Positions 31,334 through 40,700 of a stretch of 64,000 nt of DNA are shown here, piece by piece. Position 1 is the stretch's first letter. The number at the start of each line of letters is the position of its first letter. Where the stretch lies: positions 1 through 64,000 of the IMG/VR virus record IMGVR_UViG_3300025030_000067; one strand, written 5' to 3'. The stretch is from a virus. The notes beneath the pieces are model-generated. The model saw only the letters and a list, made by a program, of their open reading frames with translations. It had not been told where the DNA came from and did no database searches. The translations under genes were made by a program, and so were the position numbers.

Positions 31334-31561
31334 TTATGCGATCTTCTTGGCGTCAACAGCGACAAACGCTGGCGTGAAACCTGTACCAGAAGAACCGTCC
31401 GGGGCTTTTGTGGCGACAGCACTGTGTGTGTGGACTGAATATGCTGCTTTCAGTTCTTCGACTTCATCCACCAGCTTGTTGAACTCTTCGCGCATAGCGA
31501 CCAGTTCTGCTCCATATGCTGCCTTGTTTGATCCGAATGTCCGTGTTGTTCGTGTTGCCAT
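31334..31561 (-). CDS. small head protein
   Basis: 75 residues: a basic start (MATRTTRTFGSNKAAYG), a helix (MREEFNKLVDEVEELKAAY), then THSAVATKAPDGSSGTG and FTPAFVAVDAKKIA. The HTH-x-A and Gly-rich linker recall small decoration or fibre-attachment proteins. GGAGGTGTCGCA precedes the ATG. Role unknown. Confidence 0.55.
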   Translation of the reverse strand: MATRTTRTFGSNKAAYGAELVAMREEFNKLVDEVEELKAAYSVHTHSAVATKAPDGSSGTGFTPAFVAVDAKKIA

Positions 31562-31594
31562 TGCGACACCTCCTGGTTATATGGGTTACTTCAG

Positions 31595-31969
31595 TTACTT
31601 CGCGAGTGCTTTGCTGCGTTTTGCGGCTTCGTCCATGACGCTCTTGCGAGGGTTTTCACTGATGCGTGCTTCTTCCGCAATCAGCTCTTCAATCTCTTCG
31701 ACCGTGATGGCTGCCCTGATCTTCTCAATCATCTCGGCTGCTGTTGCGATTTTGGCATCTGATTCTTTGCCGCCGTCTGCATCGACCTTTGGCTTCCAAT
31801 AGTCGGGCAGGCCGATTGAGAGAAATGCGCCGGCTTCGTCGTTGTCGCACATGGCCAGAAACACGTCGGGTGTGTCAGTCTCTTTGAATTCGACCGTTAC
31901 GGATTCGCCTTTTACCTTTGTGGCAATTTTGCCTTTGTGGCGGGATGCTATTTCGATGGTCTTTGACAT
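31595..31969 (-). CDS. head-region protein
   Basis: 124 residues, acidic and Lys-rich. It begins with a beta-rich part (IEIASRHKGKIATKVKGESVTVEF) and has a helical second half (KIRAAITVEEIEELIAEE). It directly follows the major capsid gene, where decoration proteins are often encoded. AAGGAGC precedes the ATG. Confidence 0.5.
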   Translation of the reverse strand: MSKTIEIASRHKGKIATKVKGESVTVEFKETDTPDVFLAMCDNDEAGAFLSIGLPDYWKPKVDADGGKESDAKIATAAEMIEKIRAAITVEEIEELIAEEARISENPRKSVMDEAAKRSKALAK

Positions 31970-31995
31970 AAAAGCTCCTTGGAGTGATTTGATAA

Positions 31996-32038
31996 GCGGG
32001 AGGCCGTTAAGCCTCCCGCCTTGTTACATATACGCTAC
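31996..32038. promoter_or_regulatory. element plus hairpin after the major capsid gene
   Basis: A copy of the element (TGTAGCGTATATG on the minus strand) directly follows the capsid stop codon. A 9-bp perfect stem GCGGGAGGC/GCCTCCCGC (31996-32019) comes next. Its loop TTAACG equals the loop of the terminator at 24653. Confidence 0.55.
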
Positions 32039-32040
32039 AC

Positions 32041-33480
32041 TTATGGCGCAGTGTATGTACCGCAGTTTTTGTAGATCATCACTCGTTCAGGAGCTTTGAT
32101 CACGGAAACGATGTACAGCAGCAGCATGAACGGGAAGGTTGTGCCTACCTGTGGCAGCGGCATTTTGATAAGCGGTGTCATCTGAGCGATGGCGATGTCG
32201 CGTGCGTCCGGCTTGATCACCAGTGCGATGCCGTCAGAAGGTTTACCGGCTGCATCCACAGTGCTCCATTCGCCCTTGTCAACGAAGGTCAGGTCGCCGG
32301 AAGCGGTCTGCGCAACCTTGGCAATCCATTTCGCGTCAGAACCGTTTGCCAGCTTACCGCGATAGATGCGGTATCCAGTAGCGCCGGCCAGGCGGGTAAC
32401 TACGATGGTCACCTTTGTGGTGGCATCAGGTACTGCAATGGCACTGGTAATGGTCCCGAGGGATTCGCCAGTGTCGTTGAACGCGGCCACTGTGTAGTAA
32501 TATGTGGCGGCGAGGTGCTGACCGGCAGCGTCGTCGGCTGCTGCTGGCTGGGTTGTGATTGCTGGTGCGGCAGGAACGCCAGCCGGTGCGGCAGCCAAAG
32601 GTGCGGCAGCTTCGACTTCCTGGAGCAGAATGGAGTAGTCGAAATTGAACCGACCGAACTGCGTATCGTATCCGTCAAGGTTTTGTCCCAAGGAATACGT
32701 CGGCTGCTGTCCGCCGTCCTTGTTGAAGCGAACCATGTTGCGGGATGCGAACTGCTGGTTCAATCCTGCGGTTACGTGTGCCGACTGCAGCACGTTGTAC
32801 CCGTTGACACTGGCCTGCTTGCCGGTGGTTACCAGGGACTGGGCGGCAACGTCCAGTTCATTGAAAGTCAGGGGAGCGCCCTTCATATCAATTACGTTCG
32901 CCGAGTTGGCAGCGGTCAGTGCAGCCAAGAGCCCGTCGAAGTTTACTTCTTCGCCGTTCTCGTCCTTGATTGCAGACTGGCCGAACACCAATTCACGCTC
33001 TACTTTTTCGAGAAGCTCCAGCGTGCGGTCACGGTTCTCGCGGACGGTGGGGTCTTCGAAAGCGCCGCCATTCTGTCCAGTGATCAGCATCTGGTGAGTG
33101 ATCCCGCCGAGTACGCCGAGGAACTTGTTGTAGATACCTTTACGCTCAAACGTAGAGGTTCCGCCCTTTGGTGCCCCGCCCTGACGGAAGCCAGCGCCAC
33201 CGCTGCGGTTGGAACCGAAGCCTTTGTGGACGTTGTACTCGTAGTAAGGCTGCGCACTGGGAACCTTGGGGAGCATGTTGAACAGCTTGAAGTGCTGCTC
33301 GGTGATGAGTACTTCTGTCATCACTGCATCCAGGTTTTCCAGCATGAGTGGTCCGGACTGAATGCCTCCGGGACCGCTGTTGGTGGTTGCGAGTGCTTTG
33401 CGCAGGTCGTCGACGATACCGTCACCGGTCTGGTTGTAGCCACCGCTTTTCAACATCTGATCGTAACTTTGTACTTCCAT
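32041..33480 (-). CDS. major capsid protein with an inserted FN3-like domain
   Basis: 479 residues, after the scaffold gene. The N-terminal about 50 residues have MLKS, LRKA and SGPLMLENLD, shared with the protease. Then comes an HK97/T4-like capsid core (FERKGIYNKFLGVLGGITHQM, KDENGEEVNFDGLLAAL). At about 300-420 a Pro/Ala linker leads to a fibronectin-III-like domain (YYYTVAAFNDTGESLGTITS, GATGYRIYRGKL), probably surface-exposed. The C-terminal 55 residues (MPLIKMPLPQVGTTFPFML) close the core. The N-terminal part is likely removed by the prohead protease at an L-x-K-S/A site. Confidence 0.88.
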   Translation of the reverse strand: MEVQSYDQMLKSGGYNQTGDGIVDDLRKALATTNSGPGGIQSGPLMLENLDAVMTEVLITEQHFKLFNMLPKVPSAQPYYEYNVHKGFGSNRSGGAGFRQGGAPKGGTSTFERKGIYNKFLGVLGGITHQMLITGQNGGAFEDPTVRENRDRTLELLEKVERELVFGQSAIKDENGEEVNFDGLLAALTAANSANVIDMKGAPLTFNELDVAAQSLVTTGKQASVNGYNVLQSAHVTAGLNQQFASRNMVRFNKDGGQQPTYSLGQNLDGYDTQFGRFNFDYSILLQEVEAAAPLAAAPAGVPAAPAITTQPAAADDAAGQHLAATYYYTVAAFNDTGESLGTITSAIAVPDATTKVTIVVTRLAGATGYRIYRGKLANGSDAKWIAKVAQTASGDLTFVDKGEWSTVDAAGKPSDGIALVIKPDARDIAIAQMTPLIKMPLPQVGTTFPFMLLLYIVSVIKAPERVMIYKNCGTYTAP

Positions 33481-33511
33481 TTGGGTGTTCCTCCTTTTGT
33501 TGTACGGTGCT

Positions 33512-34198
33512 TTACAGACCGATTATTTTTTTGACGTCGTCGGGGAGACGGCCAACGTCTTTGTAAGTGCCGAATATCGACAGGTGACGAGCGTCTACCT
33601 GCCCTGCCTGTACTGCTTTTGTCAGCGATTCTGAAATATCAGATATTGATTTGGTGAGTTCCTCCACCACTTCAACACCGCCGATGCCGAACTTAGCCTG
33701 GCCGGGAGATAGTGGTTTCGCTCCGAGTTCGGTTACCGACTTCTCGATGCGTTCCATATCTTCATGGCGAGATTTGGCAAGGGATGCGATCACCTTGGCC
33801 TGCTTGATGTTCAAATTCAGCAGAGCAGCGACAGACTTTTTCAGCGAGTCAACTTCGCCGGCAAGGCCTACCGTCATCTCCTGGACCGATTTTTCGAGAG
33901 ACGCGAACGCATCGCTGGCTTTTACCAGCTCTTCATCGTAGTTCTCGTCCTGCGTGGATTTGTCGAGGTCGGCTTCACCTTCGCCATCTCCCTCTTCTTC
34001 GCCAACGGGCTCTGCGCCTTTGTCGTCCTCGTCACCGTCCGGCTCTTTGTGGCTTTTGGTCAACTCATCGCCGAGTTCTTCTTCCAGAGACTTGGTCAAC
34101 TCGTCCAGTTCGTCTTTGGGCTCTTCTTTGACGGACTTTTCAAGATCATCAAGCTCTTCCATCGCCTTATCTAAGGCTTCTTGATTCTCTACACTCAT
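33512..34198 (-). CDS. capsid scaffold protein
   Basis: 228 residues, very acidic and helical, located between protease and capsid genes, as scaffolds are. It carries several L-x-K-S/A motifs (LEKS, LTKS twice, LDKS, LVKA, LEKS), consistent with stepwise digestion by the prohead protease. The C-terminal part (about 190-228, HLSIFGTYKDVGRLPDD) may bind the capsid protein. Confidence 0.75.
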   Translation of the reverse strand: MSVENQEALDKAMEELDDLEKSVKEEPKDELDELTKSLEEELGDELTKSHKEPDGDEDDKGAEPVGEEEGDGEGEADLDKSTQDENYDEELVKASDAFASLEKSVQEMTVGLAGEVDSLKKSVAALLNLNIKQAKVIASLAKSRHEDMERIEKSVTELGAKPLSPGQAKFGIGGVEVVEELTKSISDISESLTKAVQAGQVDARHLSIFGTYKDVGRLPDDVKKIIGL

Positions 34199-34225
34199 TC
34201 GCGTTTCCTCCTTTTGATTTGCTGC

Positions 34226-35182
34226 TTACGGTTTATGTAAAATTCCCGCTGCCTTTACTAACGCTGCGAGGTCTGGCCTGTATTGGGCACCATGTATTGC
34301 TTTCCGCAGGAAGTTGATGCTCTGGCCTTTTGAATATCCCTGACATTTTTGCATATGTTCGACGGCCCCGGTCAGACCACCGTTGAACTTCCCGGCTGAG
34401 TTAAAGCATCCGCAGTCCGTGTTGTTGCCGTACAGGATGCCGCTCATGCCTCTGTCGAGGTTTTCCAGCATGAGTGGTCCGGCTGACGTAGTGGACATCG
34501 CTTTATTCAGATCTTCGACGTCTTCTTTGCTCATAGGTGCATGTGCTCCACAGCTGTGCCCTGGGGTATAGAGCGGGTGATCTGGTGAGCATTTGCCGCA
34601 GCAGAACGACTTACGGAAGAGCTCTATGGTGGCATCCTCGTTAACCGGCTTGTGTGTCACTGCGAGATTGCAAACTACCGACCTCACGATCTTGTTGCCT
34701 TTGCGCTGCAGCACTCCGCCTTCTACCGAATACGCCAGTGCTCGTTTGCCTCCGGACTTTTGAAACGCGAGCCCCAGCTCCCACATCTCGTCGGCCAGCT
34801 TGGTCTGCTCGCTGGTGGTTTCTCCGGTGGGTTTGAGCAGTTCTCCTTCTACCCATAGGCCTTTGTCTCTGATCTCAGCTCTTGTGGGATAGCCGATGAT
34901 GATCGGCATCTTGGCGCCTTTGACTACTCCGCAGCTCGGGCACTTGGACAGTGCATGGATGTGTCCGCATTTGAGGCACTTGGCGTAGTGGTCATAGTTC
35001 AGGTATCCGGATTTCATAAGCGGTCCGAAGTCGATTCCGGATTGCAAGATAACTTCACCGTCCTGGTCCATGCTTTCGGTGGATGCGTATCCGCGAACGA
35101 TACGGCGATCTCCACCTGCGCTCTTGCGTAGCTCCATCTCGATCGGTAACTCAAACAGGACTTGGTTGTCGGTTTCTTCCAT
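34226..35182 (-). CDS. prohead protease
   Basis: 318 residues. The first half fits phage prohead proteases of the assemblin/HK97 type: RIVRGYASTESMDQDGEVI, His65 in LNYDH, a central strand, and Ser152 in ALAYSVEGG. A zinc ribbon (C69-x2-C72, C81-x2-C84) is inserted just after the catalytic His, which is unusual. More Cys and His lie at about 197-215. The C-terminal half has L-x-K-S/A sites and SAGPLMLENLD, whose DNA has a 25-bp identity with the capsid gene. It probably cleaves scaffold, capsid N-terminus, cargo and itself. Confidence 0.82.
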   Translation of the reverse strand: MEETDNQVLFELPIEMELRKSAGGDRRIVRGYASTESMDQDGEVILQSGIDFGPLMKSGYLNYDHYAKCLKCGHIHALSKCPSCGVVKGAKMPIIIGYPTRAEIRDKGLWVEGELLKPTGETTSEQTKLADEMWELGLAFQKSGGKRALAYSVEGGVLQRKGNKIVRSVVCNLAVTHKPVNEDATIELFRKSFCCGKCSPDHPLYTPGHSCGAHAPMSKEDVEDLNKAMSTTSAGPLMLENLDRGMSGILYGNNTDCGCFNSAGKFNGGLTGAVEHMQKCQGYSKGQSINFLRKAIHGAQYRPDLAALVKAAGILHKP

Positions 35183-35259
35183 CTGCTGCCCCTAGAACAC
35201 AAAAAGACGGCTCCGGGTTTACCCAGATGCCGCCTATAACTGCGCTGACTCGTAGTTGC

Positions 35260-35454
35260 CTATTCGCCGTTTGCGCCTGTCAAGCGTTGTTTCGTAACTT
35301 CGATGTTGCCTTTTGGTGTTACCGTTATGTTTATTTCCTGCCCTTTGAAGTAAAAACAGAGCGGGAAATCATCTCTTTTAAGCACTGGTATTGCCGCCGT
35401 TTCTGCCTGTTTGCTCTTTCGGAGCAGATATATCAGCTTCGGGGCTTTGTTCAT
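35260..35454 (-). CDS. small hypothetical protein
   Basis: 64 residues. A basic helical start (KAPKLIYLLRKSKQA) with an L-R-K-S motif, then short strands (PLCFYFKGQEINITVTPKGN). The ATG lies 8 bases from a TAGAAT -10 box, with no ribosome binding site, so it may be translated as a leaderless message. Confidence 0.5.
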   Translation of the reverse strand: MNKAPKLIYLLRKSKQAETAAIPVLKRDDFPLCFYFKGQEINITVTPKGNIEVTKQRLTGANGE

Positions 35455-35462
35455 TTGTTCTG

Positions 35463-35491
35463 ATTCTAAATATCGCTGTAGCGTATGTCAA
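35463..35491 (-). promoter_or_regulatory. sigma70-like promoter built on the shared element
   Basis: On the minus strand: TTGACA, 17-bp spacer, TAGAAT. It would drive the small gene, protease, scaffold and capsid genes. Confidence 0.7.
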
Positions 35492-35500
35492 ACATTTTGC

Positions 35501-35821
35501 TTACGGTTTTCCACCATATCGCTTTTTGTCTTTAATCCTTCTGTTTGGTCGCTTGCTGGTCATGTACGGTCGCTCGACTGTCATGATCTTTGTCACATCC
35601 TCGTCCGTGACGAACCGCCAGTACTCAGCGACGAAGTATCGGGCTGGCGTAAACCCGTTCTTGATGGTTCTGATGGCTGCTCCGTAGCCAAGGTCTACCT
35701 CTTCTGCTGTAGCTATGAGGCGGTCAAGTTCGGTCCGGTAGCATGGCGGTGGTTCGCTTTCCCATCTCTTCAGGAAGCGCAGCCAGGCATGCCTGGTGAT
35801 TTCTGCTTTGCGTAGTGGCAT
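35501..35821 (-). CDS. hypothetical protein with nuclease/toxin-like helix
   Basis: 106 residues, basic. The start ITRHAWLRFLKRW resembles the BrnT/HicA-like H-A-x-x-R-F/L helix found in several small phage proteins, and KIMTVERPYMTSKRPNRR is a basic end. It overlaps its upstream neighbour by one base. Function not assigned. Confidence 0.5.
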   Translation of the reverse strand: MPLRKAEITRHAWLRFLKRWESEPPPCYRTELDRLIATAEEVDLGYGAAIRTIKNGFTPARYFVAEYWRFVTDEDVTKIMTVERPYMTSKRPNRRIKDKKRYGGKP

Positions 35822-36729
35822 TAGTAACGGATCCCGGCTCTAGCTTTGAGTAGGCCCATCTTCTTGACCTCTGCCATCTTGGAGTAGTAGTGCGGATCCT
35901 CGTCGAGATGTACCAATACGATTTTGGCGATCTTGGTCTCATCATGGTCCACAACGTCGGCATGCTCTTGCTCGTCGAACATGCCGTCACAGAATTCGTC
36001 CAGGTTGTACCGTTTCCAGTCAATGCCCATGCTGTCGCCCAACTGCTTACACATAGCTTCACCGGACTTTTTAAGTTCCTGCGGCATTCCTCGCCTTGCG
36101 GCAGCCAGCAGGTCTTCTGCCGTCAGAGGACGTCCGGCCTTCACCGATGCCTCGTCAATGGCTCGCTGGGCTCTGTCTCGGAGTTCGTCTTCTCTGAAAA
36201 GCCGTCCCGGACCTGTTTTGATGCCGTTGTCGGATTCTGTAGGCGGAATATACTGGTTCCCACTCTGCAACTTTTTACCCTTCATGCTGGTCAGTGCTTC
36301 TTTGAATTCACCGAACGGCCAGATACTCATGCTGCCAAAGAACCGTGGCTCGCTGTAGGATGCGTGGAAGGCCCGGACAGCTTCTCCAGGCGTGTTCAGG
36401 CCGACGAAACACTTGTCTTCGTCGTACTCAGTGAAATCCGGGGCTCTGGTTGTATGGACTACATAGACCTCGGAATTTGCGGAGGGATCTGGCCCAACAA
36501 AGACGTCTACTGCATCTCCGTCTGTGGCCAGCGTGCCTCTTATGTAACCGTATGGTAGCGACATTCTGCTCATGCCCTGGCTGCCGTCCTGCGGATTGTG
36601 CCATTCGCGACATCGGCTGCGTCCGGTCTCGATGCTGATCGGGAGACCATTGAAGTTGACCCTGCCATGGAGCTGGCGGGATTTGATCAGTGATGGTAGG
36701 TGCTTGATACTTTTTTTGTCTTCTATCAT
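35821..36729 (-). CDS. phage head-region protein with pyrophosphatase-like and DUF5661-like domains
   Basis: 302 residues. The first half has the pattern of the inorganic-pyrophosphatase-like domain seen in phage head clusters: LPYGYIRGTLATDGDAVDVF, VGPDP, DKCFVGLNTPGEAVRAF and SIWPFGEFKEAL. The second half has a helix-rich DUF5661-like domain (YNLDEFCDGMFDEQEHADVV, then VLVHLDEDPHYYSKM with KMAEVKK). An LIKS motif lies near residue 15. Such proteins are probably packaged in the head; the actual reaction is unknown. Confidence 0.6.
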   Translation of the reverse strand: MIEDKKSIKHLPSLIKSRQLHGRVNFNGLPISIETGRSRCREWHNPQDGSQGMSRMSLPYGYIRGTLATDGDAVDVFVGPDPSANSEVYVVHTTRAPDFTEYDEDKCFVGLNTPGEAVRAFHASYSEPRFFGSMSIWPFGEFKEALTSMKGKKLQSGNQYIPPTESDNGIKTGPGRLFREDELRDRAQRAIDEASVKAGRPLTAEDLLAAARRGMPQELKKSGEAMCKQLGDSMGIDWKRYNLDEFCDGMFDEQEHADVVDHDETKIAKIVLVHLDEDPHYYSKMAEVKKMGLLKARAGIRY

Positions 36730-37127
36730 GCGATGTCTCCGCTTACCTTGCTGTAAAGTTCCCCTGGCGATACCTGTCTTGGGCTTAAGCCCATTGCTGC
36801 GGCTGCCAGCTCAGAGCAGTACCAGCGACTGGGGTCGTCGAATCCAAGCGTAATAAGTCCAAGGATTCCCAGCCAGTCGTAACCCTTGCCGACTTGATTG
36901 AGAAGCCATGGCGCATCTTTCTGTAATTCAACTTCAACCACATCCCAGTTGTCCCGGTTAAAAGTCGTTACTGGAGCGGTTCGGACTTTTCCTGACCAGG
37001 CGTCGGCGGCACAGGCTATCCCACCCACTACAATCTCGACGTGGCTGTACCGGCTTTTCGTCCACCACCTGATCACCTTGTCAAAAAACTTGCCCGGAGC
37101 TTTATAAAACCAGAGCTGTGCTTCCAT
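36726..37127 (-). CDS. NlpC/P60-like (YiiX-type) papain-fold protein
   Basis: 133 residues. A permuted papain fold is suggested by His in YSHVEIVVGG (about residue 29) and Cys in SRWYCSELAAAAMGL (about 104), with a strand-rich middle. Such enzymes act as amidases or peptidases on cell-wall peptides or lipids. In a head gene run it may be an injected enzyme or a peptidoglycan hydrolase. GGAGGCGACGC precedes the ATG. Confidence 0.65.
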   Translation of the reverse strand: MEAQLWFYKAPGKFFDKVIRWWTKSRYSHVEIVVGGIACAADAWSGKVRTAPVTTFNRDNWDVVEVELQKDAPWLLNQVGKGYDWLGILGLITLGFDDPSRWYCSELAAAAMGLSPRQVSPGELYSKVSGDIA

Positions 37128-37145
37128 GCGTCGCCTCCGTTATTT

Positions 37146-37268
37146 TCAGTCCCAGCATCCAACAGGGAAATGTTCGGGGCAGCAAAAGAAATCCTTGCAG
37201 CCTCGGCATTGTTCTCCGAAGCATGGGTTCTCACTTACTTCGGTTGTCTCTTCCGTATCGCGTACCAA
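37146..37268 (-). CDS. Cys-rich mini-protein
   Basis: A 40-codon frame from TTG at 37268, with GCGGAG about 10 bases upstream. The second half has ENPCFGEQCRGCKDFFCC and then a Cys near the end (GCWD): six Cys in 23 residues, plus a His. It overlaps the 3' end of the papain-like gene by 34 bp. Metal binding is likely if it is made. Start codon uncertain. Confidence 0.4.
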   Translation of the reverse strand: MVRDTEETTEVSENPCFGEQCRGCKDFFCCPEHFPVGCWD

Positions 37269-37645
37269 TATTTTAATTCTCCGCTTTCCAATACGTTAAT
37301 TCCCTGCCACAGCTTGTTCGGGTTTGGGTCGTGGACCACTACGCCATTCTGGTCGATGATTATCGCGTGAGTGGCGTTCTCAAACGTCTTGCTTGCCACG
37401 CAGGCCTCGAAGTAACCGTCTACGCTGTCTGTCAGCTCCAACCGATCTTTGTCCGGCATTAAGCACCCGATGTATTCGTATCCCATGGCGTAGAGGAAGT
37501 ACCAGTACACGTCAAACCAGCCGCGTTCCGGAAACTTGCGGAAGTTCGGCACCTGGTCAATTTCGAGATCAAATAAGCTGGCAACTACCGCTCGCTGGCA
37601 GTCTCCGGTACCAACGCAGACGATTGTCTGGTATATGGGTGTCAT
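37235..37645 (-). CDS. papain-like cysteine peptidase-type protein
   Basis: 136 residues from the ATG with AGGAGAAAAGAAAC in front. It has Cys in GTGDCQRAVVASL (near residue 16), His in THAIIIDQNG and Asp/Asn in VVHDPNPNK, the triad order and spacing of small papain-like (C39/transglutaminase-like) proteins in phages. It overlaps a Cys-rich mini-gene by ATGA. It may process or protect head components, or act after injection. Confidence 0.65.
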   Translation of the reverse strand: MTPIYQTIVCVGTGDCQRAVVASLFDLEIDQVPNFRKFPERGWFDVYWYFLYAMGYEYIGCLMPDKDRLELTDSVDGYFEACVASKTFENATHAIIIDQNGVVVHDPNPNKLWQGINVLESGELKYWYAIRKRQPK

Positions 37646-37740
37646 TGTTTCTTTTCTCCTGGGCAATTATTGCATCCGAGTCCGCAGGATCCGTCGCAAC
37701 GCTTCTCTTTTGTAACTGGGCACCGAAAGCAGGTTGCCAT
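37642..37740 (-). CDS. 32-residue Cys-rich protein
   Basis: MATCFRCPVTKEKRCDGSCG followed by LGCNNCPGEKKQ: seven Cys, mostly in pairs, predicting a zinc or other metal site. TTGGAGGCATAGC precedes the ATG, and its stop overlaps the next start (ATGA). It lies directly after the giant head gene. Confidence 0.6.
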   Translation of the reverse strand: MATCFRCPVTKEKRCDGSCGLGCNNCPGEKKQ

Positions 37741-37741
37741 G

Positions 37742-40700
37742 CTATGCCTCCAACTGTTTAATGTGGCGTTCGAGCATGGCGCCGACTTCTGCCGAGCCTT
37801 GCTTGCCGAGCCGTTCATGACCTTTGTATTTAAGGATGTTTTTAGCTGTTTTGGCGTATTTTTCGGGGGTCGAATAATCCGGGTGGTCGGTGTTTATCCC
37901 CATGCCGCCGCGACCTTTTTTATCGTGCCGCTCGAATGCGTCGTGAAGTTCCTTGACCATCTCATGGTGAGGTTGCCCTTTTTGCGCGACATTCGCTGTT
38001 GCTCCGGATGCTGTGGTGCGAGTGTATGCAGCATGATCGGAGTGCTGTGACTTGCGTAAGATATGCGCTACAGAGAGGGCACAACTTTTCCTGACTGGCT
38101 CCTGTACTGTTTTGGGGCTTCCGTCGCCCTTTGGTCGTTTCGACTTGATCAGGTACATTTCACGTCTCCTTCCCTTAAATAACCTCACTTGCAGTAGTCC
38201 TGAGTGATCACCCGGGAGATGATCGGCCATGGGCTCTTTGTTTTCTTTGGCCGGCATGTTTTCTTCTTTCCATTTTTCCCAATGGGTGTGGGCTCCGTGG
38301 ACCTCTTCTTCTGCATCGAGTATCCGCTGCTTGGTGTGATCATCCAGTGTGCCCCAGTGGGGGAGGTGGGCGAACCGTTCCTGTCGCAGTTTATGGAGCT
38401 GGTGGCTGCTCTCGGTACGTGCCAGCTTGATTGCGTAACGCTTCACTCGGCTGTCTTCGTGGGCATCGATGTGTGCAAGTGCCCCGGATGCAGTCGTGCG
38501 GTCGTAGGCTGTGACGTGCGATTTCAGGAGCCGAACGGCTGCGGTTTCGCTGCTGACTCGTCCTTGCCTGCCTGCTCTCGTTTGTTCTTGGGTTTCTTCT
38601 TTTTGGACTTTGCAGCTGCAGCTTTCTTCTTGTCCGCAACATCCATTGTGTCCGCATCCGCAAGAGCTTTTTTCAAGAGTTCCGACTTCTTCTTGTACTT
38701 TTCCTCGTCGCTTAATTCCGCCATTGCTTCCTCCGTGCGATTTTATCAGGTGTGTTAAGGCTGGCCGCTGTAATGACTTTTTCACACCATCATCGGAACT
38801 ATTCACCTTGTCAAGAGCCTGCTTTACGACCTGCTCTTTGTTCTTTGGCTCCGCTGGTCCCGAGAACATGTCCACCTCGGGGTTTTCCCGGCTGGCAACC
38901 TCGTTTTTGATGCCGTTGCTGATGGCTCGGAAGACGTTTTCCAACCTGTTGCGAGATCCGGCTCGGTCGCTGATCGCCAGTATCATGTCAACGGAGTGAT
39001 CAGTTTTGAACTTCGGGGTGTCTCCGGTGAAGTCCAGCGAGCCAGCGTTTTTAAGAGTGTGCTCCAGCTCTGCCTTACTCTGGTTCTGGTGTGCCAGTGT
39101 GTACTCGATCGCTTCCATCATGTCCGGCACCACGTCCAGGTCGTCATGGCCTTTGATCTGGGCGAAGTCGCCGACGCACCCGTTCAGCGCCTTGAGTATG
39201 TTCCTGATCTTCGGCTTGGCGCTCTCGGCTTGCAGCTCGGTCAGCATGGAGCTGCCGTATACTTTCGTGAAGACCGCGTTCTGGATCCGCTCGATGCATT
39301 TCTTGTTCGGGTCGCCGTCAGCATCGCGCAGGCCGGCTGATTCGTTCTTGCCCAGCTTGTCGAGGAATCCATTGATGAAGTCCATATTTTCGTCGTTGTA
39401 GATTTCACCGTCTTCGTCGACCGCGAACTTCTTGAGCAGGCTGTCGTCGATTCTGGCCGAGTCATTCCATGCCTGTTCTGCTGGCGAAGAGCCGAGGTTG
39501 CCGGTGTCGTTGGCTTCTCTGGCAAACTCTGCCCGGTCGGTATTTTTGTCGTCATCGCTGCGGACTCTGACCAGTACCGGGTTTTTCATCTTCTCGACAT
39601 CTTCCGGCTTTATGCCGAACGTGTCCGCTTCGCCTTTCAGCCATTCCTTGTAGTGATCCGCCAGTCCGCGCTTGTACGCTTCCGTCAGGGCGATGGTGCG
39701 ACCATTGCCGCTTTCGACAGCTCCATCCTTGCCGACGATTGGAGCGCCATGAGCAGCCATTGAACCGGCACCGAAAAGTTCCGGCTTGATATCGTTCATC
39801 ATGTTTGCCATTTGCATCTGGCTCGATAGGCGTTCCCGTTCTCGGGGCTGTATCTCTTGAGGGTAAGCTCTGTTGATATGTCCCTGGATGGTGTGGGAGG
39901 TCGTCAAGTCGTCGGATTCCACCAGCGCATACTTACTGCTGACCTCGTTCATCTTGGCCGTGTAGGCTTTGTTCTCTTTGCCCATGACGAACTTAGGCTC
40001 TTTCTTGCCGGTGTCCACGCTCTGGACTTCCTTCTTGCCCTGGAGGCTGGATATCTGCTCTTTGTCCTTGCTCGGGTCGCCACCGGCGAAGTGTACCGTG
40101 TGGCCGTCGCTATCCTTCGACATGATTATGGAGTGGCCGTCTTTCTCGTATTTCGTCGCGGTGCTGTCGCGATCGACCTGGTGACCGTAGTGCTTCAACA
40201 GCTTCTCGCGGTAGTCGTCAATGGCCGCCGTGTAGGTGTTGCTCCGGCTGGTGTTTATGTTCTTGAGTACTGAGACTGGGTCGTCGCTGGCTGCTGCGGC
40301 TTCGCGCATCTTCTTCATGCCGCGTTCGGCTGTCTGTAGAGCTCCGTTCTCCCGGTTCTTCGCCTTGATCTCTTCATGCTCCGGCATGTCTTCTTTTTTG
40401 CCGCCCTTGTGCCCTTCGATTGGCTTCACCTGATGGACTTCGCGCTCTTTCCAGCCTCGGCTCTTGAGGTGTTCGGCCAGCTGATCGCCGTGTTTCAGTT
40501 TGGCTCCCGAGTGTATCTCTTCTCCATGCTCATTTTGGTGCTTGAGCACGTCCTGGTGCTTCTTGACACGTTTGTCGTCGTGCTCTTGCACTACCGAGCC
40601 GTCCTGCCTGGTATATTGCTTTACGTGGGACTTGATCAGCATGGACCGATCCATGAGATTGTCGGCTCTCAGGCTCTTGGTGAATATGTCGATATCCATC

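Noticed and set aside
32515-33534. 339-codon plus-strand frame antisense to the capsid gene
   Set aside because: A shadow caused by codon bias of the capsid gene; no start signals.
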